A stretch of DNA of 28,975 bases, taken from NCBI GenBank assembly GCA_040383485.1, contig JBEIDK010000028.1:1-28975 (forward strand), written 5' to 3'. Made by a program: the position numbers and the translations under genes. The notes under the pieces are model-generated. The model was not told the DNA's origin and ran no database searches. It saw only the letters and a program-made list of their open reading frames with translations. Shown one piece after another: positions 15,701 to 22,482 of the stretch. Positions within the stretch are counted from its first letter, which is position 1, and each line of letters starts with the position of its first letter. The DNA is from JBEIDK01 sp040383485 (GTDB lineage Bacteria; Bacteroidota; Bacteroidia; UBA4408).

Positions 15701-16615
15701 TTATTCAATTGCTCTTTTTGAACTTTCAATTAGCTTACCAAATAATACCATCATAGAAACCATTAGTATTGCTGATAACATAGAAATGGAAAAGTTCCCT
15801 ACTCCAAAGGTTTCAATTTCTGGAGCTAATCTTTTGGTGTTAATTAAGTATGTAATAATTACTGCAACTGAGTTGTTGGTGAAATGAGCAACAATGCTAT
15901 ACCATAAATTTCCGCTTTCAATAACCATATAGCCAAGCATTGCTCCTAATATCATTCGTGGGAAGAAGCCTAGAAATTGCATGTGCATGGCACTAAATAA
16001 AATTGCAGTAAACCAAACAGCTAGATGTTTATTGCTAATTAAATTATAAAATAGTTTTTGCAAAACACCTCTAAATAAAAACTCCTCACCAATTGCAGGT
16101 AGTATTGCCATCATAAATAAGTTAAAAACTAAAAGTCCTATGCTATTAAAACTTAGGAATGCCTCCATCATTTCTTCTGCCTCATTTTCCCTATCATAAA
16201 CCCATTGAGGAAATGGTAAATGACTATTCCATTCACCCATATAATTTATAAAAGGAATTGCGAAAATTGCCATTATTATTACTACAATAAATGGTAGTAA
16301 TTTCGGTTTTTTATCAACTGCTAAATATTTCCATTTGCTAGTGGCTGCCAACATTGCAAAACCAATTGAAGGAATCACAAACAAGCCAATTGCCTGCATA
16401 GTTTGCATGAGTTGTAGGGCAGCAAGTACATTAGGTTCATTGGCTTGTTTCATCACTTCTGGATTAGTAAAAATATTTACTTTGAAAATTCCAATAGCTC
16501 CAAATACTCCAATAGAGGTAAAAACAACCATACTTAGAATGGCCAGCATAAAGAAAAGTAGTATCTGCTCAGTGGTTCGGTATTTAGAAAGAAATGGTTG
16601 CTTTTGAAATTCCAT
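15701..16615 (-). CDS. CPBP family intramembrane glutamic endopeptidase
   Basis: A polytopic membrane protease of the CAAX/Abi (Rce1-like) family, 304 residues with about eight hydrophobic segments. The three catalytic motifs are intact: EEFLFRG (Glu177, Glu178, Arg182), a conserved His in SAMHMQF (His211), and HFTNN (His244, Asn248). In bacteria these proteins are mostly uncharacterised; some give bacteriocin self-immunity or process membrane peptides. No bacteriocin-like gene is visible beside it. It lies upstream of the LolC/E-like permease (30-nt gap). ATG start at 16615. Confidence 0.92.
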   Translation of the reverse strand: MEFQKQPFLSKYRTTEQILLFFMLAILSMVVFTSIGVFGAIGIFKVNIFTNPEVMKQANEPNVLAALQLMQTMQAIGLFVIPSIGFAMLAATSKWKYLAVDKKPKLLPFIVVIIMAIFAIPFINYMGEWNSHLPFPQWVYDRENEAEEMMEAFLSFNSIGLLVFNLFMMAILPAIGEEFLFRGVLQKLFYNLISNKHLAVWFTAILFSAMHMQFLGFFPRMILGAMLGYMVIESGNLWYSIVAHFTNNSVAVIITYLINTKRLAPEIETFGVGNFSISMLSAILMVSMMVLFGKLIESSKRAIE

Positions 16616-16785
16616 ATTTAATTATCATAAAGTTGACACAATATTAGTAATGTTCAAAAAATATGAATGATAATAATATTATAAAAGCTTAATGGGAAGG
16701 TGTGGGAGAAATTCCTATTTATACTCTATTTTTTGTGATTTTAATTTTAAATGATATTTTCGTAATGCTATTTAAAAATAATTCT

Positions 16786-17502
16786 ATGCTGAAAAACATC
16801 TTAATTGTAGAAAACCAAATTGAAGATTGCCAAGCAATCGAATCTAAAATAAAGGCTGTTTATCCAAGTGCAAACATTAAATCAGTAAATGATGGTATTC
16901 ATGTATTGAGTAGTCTGGAGAGCGAAATACCTGACTATATTATCATGGACATAGATATGCCAAAGCTTAACGGTCTTGAAACAACAAGAATCATAACAAA
17001 CAGCTTTCCTAAAATAAATGTAATTATTATTTCATCTAAAAAAACCGAAGGTGAATTATTGCAAATGGTAAATATTGGTGCCAAGGGATTTATCGAAAAA
17101 GGATGTTCATGCGAAACCTTTTGGAATGCATTTACAAGCATTGATAACGGTAAATTTTATTTTTCTGAAGCCATTTTAAGTCGATATAGTCCTCGCAAAA
17201 ATCAAGAACTTGACAATGATAACGTAGTAGGTATTCTATCTATTTCAGAAGAAGAAGAAAAACAAGTAAAGACTCCTCAAAGTTATGGCATTAAACAAGA
17301 TCAGTTGCTGATTATAAAATACATTTGTGATAATTTAAAGAATGAAGAAATTGCCTTAAAAATTTGCCGACATGTCCGTAGCTTAGAATATAAGATTACC
17401 AAATTATTTAAAATTACAGGTACTCACAACCGCCATGAGCTGAAAGATTTTGCAATTAAAAATGGTTGGCATAAAGTTATTTTGTTTGATAATATCGCTT
17501 AA
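16786..17502 (+). CDS. NarL/FixJ-like response regulator with a divergent acidic pocket
   Basis: A DNA-binding response regulator, 238 residues from the ATG at 16786. The receiver domain (about 3-125) has phospho-acceptor Asp55 in YIIMDIDMPKLNG, switch Ser83 or Ser84 and Lys105 in FIEKG. The acidic pair at the end of strand 1, usually DD or ED, is Glu9-Asn10 (ILIVENQ), so Mg2+ binding may be altered. The C-terminal part (about 174-226) resembles a LuxR-type helix-turn-helix ending in HNRHELKDFAIKNGW, but its central helix (CRHVRSLEYKI) is unusual. A GTG at 16702 would add a hydrophobic 28-residue extension ahead of the receiver; I regard that as non-coding. No kinase is adjacent; the PAS kinase at 13206 is a possible partner. 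A perfect palindrome follows its stop. Confidence 0.85.
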   Translation: MLKNILIVENQIEDCQAIESKIKAVYPSANIKSVNDGIHVLSSLESEIPDYIIMDIDMPKLNGLETTRIITNSFPKINVIIISSKKTEGELLQMVNIGAKGFIEKGCSCETFWNAFTSIDNGKFYFSEAILSRYSPRKNQELDNDNVVGILSISEEEEKQVKTPQSYGIKQDQLLIIKYICDNLKNEEIALKICRHVRSLEYKITKLFKITGTHNRHELKDFAIKNGWHKVILFDNIA

Positions 17503-17505
17503 TTT

Positions 17506-17531
17506 AAAAATTTCGGTTAACCGAAATTTTT
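17506..17531. terminator. Perfect 26-bp palindrome after the response regulator gene, probable terminator
   Basis: A perfect inverted repeat centred between 17518 and 17519, containing TTTCGGTTAACCGAAA flanked by A residues on the left and T residues on the right. It begins 4 nt after the stop codon and runs into T's, so it can work as an intrinsic terminator. The same 16-bp core recurs 92 bp downstream, so it may instead, or also, be a protein-binding site. Confidence 0.65.
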
Positions 17532-17601
17532 TACTGTACATGAAATGTTTATTTCCTCCACATAGCCAGTAAAAATAAGAATTCCAATAATATAATTGAT
17601 T

Positions 17602-17619
17602 TTTTCGGTTAACCGAAAA
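17602..17619. repeat. Second copy of the TTTCGGTTAACCGAAA palindrome
   Basis: An 18-bp perfect palindrome (TTTT-CGGTTAACCG-AAAA) sharing the 16-bp core with the palindrome at 17506-17531. It is not next to a gene end and has no T-tract on the plus side (AAAATCTTT follows), so it is less terminator-like. It could be an operator half of a paired site or part of a larger fold with the first copy. Confidence 0.6.
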
Positions 17620-17871
17620 TCTTTATCCCAAACAAATTTATTAGCTGTTTTCTTATTTCTTTGTGTTAAATAAATATAAATATGAAAAACACCATTGCCT
17701 TGATTCTCCAATTTCACATAGAATACATTTTATGTCCATTTGAATTCAGTTCCTTATTAACTCAGTTTTGTATTTCAATACCTTTAATAAGTTAAGCTGT
17801 GCGTATTAGTTTTTACATTACTAGCATCGAATTTAATTACAAAAAAATATAAACCTCAAAATAAAAATAAA

Positions 17872-19752
17872 ATGAAAATGTATCAAAAACTCAAAAAAAG
17901 CCTACTGTTACCAATTGCGTTACTATTATTGGCACTTAATGCCAGTGCGCAACTAACGGTTACCTTAACACCTAGCAACGTTAATTGCGAGGGATTAAGG
18001 ACTGGACAAATTACGGCAAATGTTACAGGAGGAGTGCCTCCTTATCAGTATAAATGGTCAAATGGTGAGTACACACAATCTATTTCAAGTCTTCATGGGG
18101 GCTATTACCATTGTTATGTTGTTGATGCTAATGGAAGTTCAGTGGAAAAAGAAATAACCCTTACTGAGCCAGAAGAACTAAGAATTGTACAATTTGATAT
18201 TTCAGCTTATGCAAATAATTACAACACATCTTGCTATAATTGCAATGACGGTTCAATTACACTCCAAGTTGTTGGAGGGACACCACCATATACATATTCA
18301 TGGAACGATGGTTCAAACTTGCAAAACAGAACGAATCTAGTTGCACGTGATTACCAAGTTGTAGTAACAGATGCATTTGGCTGCCAGGTACGTGAATTAA
18401 ATATGCGTGTGAATAAACCAGAAAGCGATGATTGGGGAAAAAGTGGAAGTAATAGTATCAATTCAAACAACTTTATAGGTTCAATTAATCCAGCATCTCT
18501 ACAATTTAAAGCAGGGAATAACTTAGGATTCACCTTAATGCCAAATGCAGATGCTTTATTTACTGGCAAAATAGGAATTGGCACAACAACACCAACCGAA
18601 AAATTTGAAGTTGTTGGTGGTAATGCAAAGTTTGGAGGAGATGCCACGATATTAGGTACTCTAAAATTACCTGCAATTGCTTCTAGCACTCCAACATTCC
18701 TAAAATTATTATCAAATGGAGGTGTATCTACATATTCTGAATACGAATTTCAGGAGTTAATCTATAAGACAAACACCAATTGTGGAAATTTAAATCCAGA
18801 TGGTAGCTATGATAGCCCTCCGAATTGGGGTAGTTTGCAATTTTTAAGTGGCTATAAAAATTCTTTAACAACCTGTGGAAAGGTTGGAATTAACATTACA
18901 CTACCAGGTGCTGAGCCAACTGAGGCATTGGAGGTTTGGGGTAATAGTAAAATAGATGGTAATAGTCTGGTAACAGGTAATTGTAATATTTATGGAATCA
19001 TTGATGCTACTAAGTATTATAAAAATGGCATAGAAAAGGAATTTAGTCAATGGGTAAGTAATAATGTATTTAATAGCAATAATATTTCCTTCAAAACTAG
19101 TTATGACCCAACTAACACATTAACAATAGGTAGTGCAATGACAGCTGATTTACATTATAGTAATGCATACATTGGATTTAATGCTGAGAGAAACACAAGT
19201 AATAATGGGTTTGTTTCAAAAACAAATGGAAATGGAAATGGTGGAAGTGCAATTTTTGGTAATTCAGAAGGTGATTTATATTTTTCTTGTCTACCTCCAA
19301 CTACTGCCAATCCTGGTAGTACTGCGCAAAATACAAGTGATGCACAAGCAGCGCAAAGTACTGTATTAGAGCTTAGCAAGTGGGGTGTATTGATAAAACA
19401 GCCATTAACGGTTAGTGCAAACACAACTATTAATGGTACAACAGTTGTTAATGGCAATACCCTAGTAAATGGTGTGACCCATACAAATAAAGTTAAGGTT
19501 TGTGCCACTGGTTGGTGCGACTATGTGTTTGAGGATGACTATAAACTAACACCATTACTAGAAGTTGAAAAGTACCTTCAAATTAATAAACACTTACCAA
19601 ATGTGCCTAGTGCAACCGAATTAGTGAACAATGAGGTTGACTTATTTGAAATGCAAAAAATCCAAATGCGAAAAATAGAGGAAATGATGCTGTATATTAT
19701 TGAATTGAAAAAGGAGAACACAGCATTAAAAAATTTAATAATAAGCAAATGA
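17872..19752 (+). CDS. Exported SprB-repeat protein with a tail-fibre-like C-terminal region
   Basis: A 626-residue surface-type protein. A signal peptide (LLLPIALLLLALNASAQ) is cleaved after about residue 26. Two SprB-type repeats follow (about 28-105 and 107-183), each with GGxPPYxYxW and a YxVxVxDxxG-like strand; such repeats occur in gliding adhesins and other Bacteroidota surface proteins. Next come fibre-like segments including GKIGIGTTTPTEKFEV (about 232-247) and GKVGINITLPGAEPTEALEVWG, a low-complexity Thr/Asn-rich stretch, and a C-terminal module with DYVFEDDYKLTPLLEVEKY, HLPNVPSA and a coiled coil (KIEEMMLYIIELKKEN). That last module is frequent in Bacteroidota and resembles phage tail-fibre ends. 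No T9SS sorting domain is present. The next gene overlaps it by 4 nt (ATGA). Function unknown; an adhesin or fibre is the likeliest role. Confidence 0.83.
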   Translation: MKMYQKLKKSLLLPIALLLLALNASAQLTVTLTPSNVNCEGLRTGQITANVTGGVPPYQYKWSNGEYTQSISSLHGGYYHCYVVDANGSSVEKEITLTEPEELRIVQFDISAYANNYNTSCYNCNDGSITLQVVGGTPPYTYSWNDGSNLQNRTNLVARDYQVVVTDAFGCQVRELNMRVNKPESDDWGKSGSNSINSNNFIGSINPASLQFKAGNNLGFTLMPNADALFTGKIGIGTTTPTEKFEVVGGNAKFGGDATILGTLKLPAIASSTPTFLKLLSNGGVSTYSEYEFQELIYKTNTNCGNLNPDGSYDSPPNWGSLQFLSGYKNSLTTCGKVGINITLPGAEPTEALEVWGNSKIDGNSLVTGNCNIYGIIDATKYYKNGIEKEFSQWVSNNVFNSNNISFKTSYDPTNTLTIGSAMTADLHYSNAYIGFNAERNTSNNGFVSKTNGNGNGGSAIFGNSEGDLYFSCLPPTTANPGSTAQNTSDAQAAQSTVLELSKWGVLIKQPLTVSANTTINGTTVVNGNTLVNGVTHTNKVKVCATGWCDYVFEDDYKLTPLLEVEKYLQINKHLPNVPSATELVNNEVDLFEMQKIQMRKIEEMMLYIIELKKENTALKNLIISK

Positions 19753-20486
19753 AAAACATTTTAACATTTAGTTTTCTAAGTTTAATTGCCTTAAAAACTT
19801 TTGCATTAGATATTGATACAAATAGGAATGTAGGTATTAAAAAGAAATATGTTTTTTATGTAAGTAGTGGTTTTTTTAATAATTACAATCACGAACTTAA
19901 TAAAATTGGCTACTTAACAAAACCTGGCTTTACTTTTATAACGAATGTTGGAACATTAAGAAAAATAAATAAACATTTACAAGTAGGTGCGGGTATTGTT
20001 TATAATTATGCTCAACTCAGCTTAAATTCTGGTATTTATAAAGATTATTGGTACTCACCGAATAATAGCGACTCTATAATATTACAAGAAAAGCAATTTC
20101 GAGTTGAAACAAAAGGCCAAAAGTTAGGTTTATCTTTTGATTTTAGGTATAATGTCAAAAAAAATTATCTAAATATTGGGTTAAATTATATGTTTTTTGA
20201 AAAAAATGCTTACAAAATTCAACAAAACAATTACACCTTTAATATTACTAAAAATTTAAATTACATTACTAATTGGAATAGGTTGTATTATTATAACATT
20301 CAGTACAAATTTTCAATTGGACATAAATTCACTCAAAAATTTTATGCTGAAGCTGCATATTGCATTGCAGTGCCTTCAGACATTTATAATTATTATCGTA
20401 ACGAAAAAAATATATTTTGGAGTACACGTTTCCAACATTTTGGATTAGTTATTAACTATATAATATCATCAAATGAAAAAAATTAA
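19749..20486 (+). CDS. Exported protein, predicted outer-membrane beta-barrel, function unknown
   Basis: Not recognised as a named family. A signal peptide (ILTFSFLSLIALKTFA) ends near residue 19. The mature part is rich in Tyr, Phe and Asn, with alternating hydrophobic strands such as YVFYVSSGFF, QVGAGIVYNYAQL, LGLSFDFRYNV, LNIGLNYMFF, YYYNIQYKFSIG and FGLVINYII. This pattern, the final aromatic strand and the length (245 residues) suggest a small barrel of about eight strands. Its start overlaps the SprB-repeat gene by 4 nt, and its end overlaps the T9SS cargo gene by 14 nt, so the three are co-translated. By analogy with SprB/SprF pairs it could help export or anchor its neighbours, but I see no PorP/SprF signature. 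Confidence 0.65.
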   Translation: MKNILTFSFLSLIALKTFALDIDTNRNVGIKKKYVFYVSSGFFNNYNHELNKIGYLTKPGFTFITNVGTLRKINKHLQVGAGIVYNYAQLSLNSGIYKDYWYSPNNSDSIILQEKQFRVETKGQKLGLSFDFRYNVKKNYLNIGLNYMFFEKNAYKIQQNNYTFNITKNLNYITNWNRLYYYNIQYKFSIGHKFTQKFYAEAAYCIAVPSDIYNYYRNEKNIFWSTRFQHFGLVINYIISSNEKN

Positions 20487-21882
20487 GAAAATAATACTTG
20501 CTATGGTTTTGTGCATTAGTGCCAATGCACAAAATAATTTAGTCCCAAATTATAGTTTTGAAAGTGCAAATACAGCAACTGGGTCAGTGAATTGTGATAA
20601 TATTGTCCAGAGTAATGGGCAGATTTTTGTTAATGGGGGAACTTCGCTTAATCAAATGATTGGTATTGATTCATGGCAAAATGTCAGTGGTAATAACAAC
20701 ACTGAATTAAAACAAGTTGGTTGGTTTGATTTATCCACACAAAATTGTCTTGTTTTCTATAATGAATTATTTGAACTATCTTCTATTACTACTGGAGGTG
20801 GCGACCCTTTTAGATGTACTCCTATGCCAATTGTTGATAAATTAAATATAAATAGATGCATTTGTATAAGGAGAATTGAAGCTTCTGGTATAGGTAATTC
20901 TAAACCTAATAAGGGCGAAATTGCAGTTAACATTAAAGAAACACTTGAAGAAAATATTCCTTACTTTTTTAGATTGAAATTTATTTCTACTAAAAGTAAA
21001 TTTAGTGACCCTGTAGATATTAATTGTCTTTTAAAAATTAGATTTTCCGATGTAAATGACTTTGATGGTGATAACAATAATAGTTGGGAGGCTGTTTCGA
21101 TTACCCGCTCATATCCTGACCCAAATGTAAATCCTAAAAATTGTGAGTGGGAACAATTTGAAACTACATTTACAGTGCCTGCTGGAAAAACTAATTCAAA
21201 GAGAATGTTTATAAAGGCGGAAAGCGGAACTTTTTTTATTGATGATGTTGAGGTTTATAAAAAATGTCCAAGCATGCTATATTTATCTAACAGAACAATT
21301 AATAGTTATAATGTTAATGATAATTATAGATACACCGCTTCGGATATAATAAAAGCTGGATATGATGTAGGCGCTGATGAAATTGGTAACTTTATTATTA
21401 AGAACTCTAATACATATGATTTAAGAACTATCAATTTTAAAGCGAATAATAACATTGAACTCTTACCAGGATTTGAAGTTGATGGAAAAAATTTAGCTTT
21501 TACAGCAGCAATTGAACCTTGTACTTCTTCAAATAGATTTGGTATATCTAATAATGTTGAAGGCACCAATCAAATTTCAGCAGGTGATAATTTACCATTA
21601 CAAACAATTGTTATTGATAACAAAATTATTAGTACAGAAAGTATTCGTGAGGAGACTATTAAAGTAACTCCTAACCCAGCATTTGAAACTCTAAGGATAA
21701 GTTTACCAATGAATGAAAATGCCGAGGTTACTTTTACTGATTTATTAGGTAAAGTTGTTATAAATGAAAAAGTAAATACCGGAGGCAAGGAGTTTAATAT
21801 TGCGCATTTACCTAAAGGAATCTACTTCGTAACTGCAAAAACAGCTTCTAAAAAATATGTGTGTAAGTTGTTAAAGGAGTAA
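20473..21882 (+). CDS. T9SS type A sorting-domain protein with a carbohydrate-binding-like domain
   Basis: A secreted cell-surface protein of 469 residues. A signal peptide (IILAMVLCISANAQ) is cleaved after Ala19. The first mature domain begins NLVPNYSFE and ends FFIDDVEVYKKC, the pattern of a jelly-roll carbohydrate-binding module (CBM4/9 or similar) whose last strand gives the DDVEV motif. A short Bacteroidota repeat follows (NNIELLPGFEVDGKNLAFTAAIEPC). The C-terminal 80 or so residues are a type A T9SS sorting domain: VTPNPAFETLRI, VTFTDLLGKVV, FNIAHLPKGIYFVTAKT and YVCKLLKE. No catalytic domain is evident. It is the last gene of the overlapping trio and may be the surface-anchored, glycan-binding component. 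Confidence 0.88.
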   Translation: MKKIKKIILAMVLCISANAQNNLVPNYSFESANTATGSVNCDNIVQSNGQIFVNGGTSLNQMIGIDSWQNVSGNNNTELKQVGWFDLSTQNCLVFYNELFELSSITTGGGDPFRCTPMPIVDKLNINRCICIRRIEASGIGNSKPNKGEIAVNIKETLEENIPYFFRLKFISTKSKFSDPVDINCLLKIRFSDVNDFDGDNNNSWEAVSITRSYPDPNVNPKNCEWEQFETTFTVPAGKTNSKRMFIKAESGTFFIDDVEVYKKCPSMLYLSNRTINSYNVNDNYRYTASDIIKAGYDVGADEIGNFIIKNSNTYDLRTINFKANNNIELLPGFEVDGKNLAFTAAIEPCTSSNRFGISNNVEGTNQISAGDNLPLQTIVIDNKIISTESIREETIKVTPNPAFETLRISLPMNENAEVTFTDLLGKVVINEKVNTGGKEFNIAHLPKGIYFVTAKTASKKYVCKLLKE

Positions 21883-22482
21883 CAGATTATAGGAAATCAC
21901 ACGATTACGATACTCCGAAACTCAAGCTAGTAAATATTTGTAAACCTTCGTCAATAATTGTTCGTTTTTTAAATATAGTTTGCATTTAATCTTATTAAAA
22001 CAACTGCAATAAGCATTACAACAAACTTGCTTAGCGATTTGATAAATAAATTTACCAAAAAAGCGCATAACTCTATTTGCTAGTAGTAAAGCAAGTTTAT
22101 TTAAAAGTGCATTAATTAAACTGTTGGTATAGGGTTAAGAGAAATAACAAAATATTAAAATGTGAAAATGATTGTTTTTATATTGGATTACAATGCGAAG
22201 TAGTAGCATCATAAAAGAAAATTTACCATGCAAAATCTATATTTAGTAGTTATGTAATACAATGGGTACAACCTAGTGAAGCCAACACTAAGAACTATTG
22301 AACTGATAAAAACCAAAAGATGAAGCCAACCAAGAACATTTACCAATATACCGATTTGCCGCCAAGGGGTGATATCTAATACACAAGAACTAACAAATTA
22401 TTAAATCAAGAACTGAAGTTACAAGTAACTTAATACTAGTGAACACAGAAATAATATACTTAAATAATTAAAATAACATAAT
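21883..22482. other. 600-bp intergenic region upstream of the giant T9SS protein
   Basis: No convincing gene. It contains an inverted repeat (AAACTTGCTT at 22023-22032, AAGCAAGTTT at 22089-22098), a 10-bp direct repeat TGAAGCCAAC (22277-22286 and 22321-22330), and three CAAGAAC heptamers (22331, 22384, 22407). A tiny frame at 22320-22379 (19 residues, ending DLPPRGDI) lacks support. I see no terminator after 21882 and no clear promoter. The latter half is richer in AAC/CCA than the flanking intergenic DNA. Confidence 0.6.
22023..22098. repeat. Inverted repeat with 10-bp arms in the intergenic region
   Basis: AAACTTGCTT (22023-22032) and AAGCAAGTTT (22089-22098) are perfect complements separated by 56 bp. 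They could form the base of an RNA structure or be two half-sites. There is no T-tract after either arm, so it is not a classical terminator. Confidence 0.45.

Larger units (their letters stand above)
17503..17871. other. Intergenic region between the response regulator and the SprB-repeat gene
   Basis: 369 bp holding the two copies of the palindrome in its first third. The rest is AT-rich. The last part leads into the next gene through an A-rich stretch ending AAAATAAAATG, and I see no consensus TAnnTTTG element at a sensible distance. A 66-codon minus-strand frame (17517-17717) runs through both palindromes and is probably spurious. Confidence 0.7.

Noticed and set aside
16702..16785. GTG-initiated hydrophobic extension of the response regulator
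   Set aside because: A receiver domain starting MLKNILIVEN at 16786 is the standard N-terminus; a membrane-like leader would be out of place.
17517..17717. 66-codon minus-strand frame running through both palindromes
   Set aside because: It overlaps two palindromic elements, has no recognisable domain or signal and no operon partner; most likely a chance frame.
17872..19752. Prophage tail-fibre gene
   Set aside because: A signal peptide and SprB repeats are present and no phage structural, lysis or integrase gene is nearby.
22320..22379. 19-codon frame ending DLPPRGDI
   Set aside because: Too short, no recognisable start context and no neighbour that explains it; noted only because the composition differs from its surroundings.
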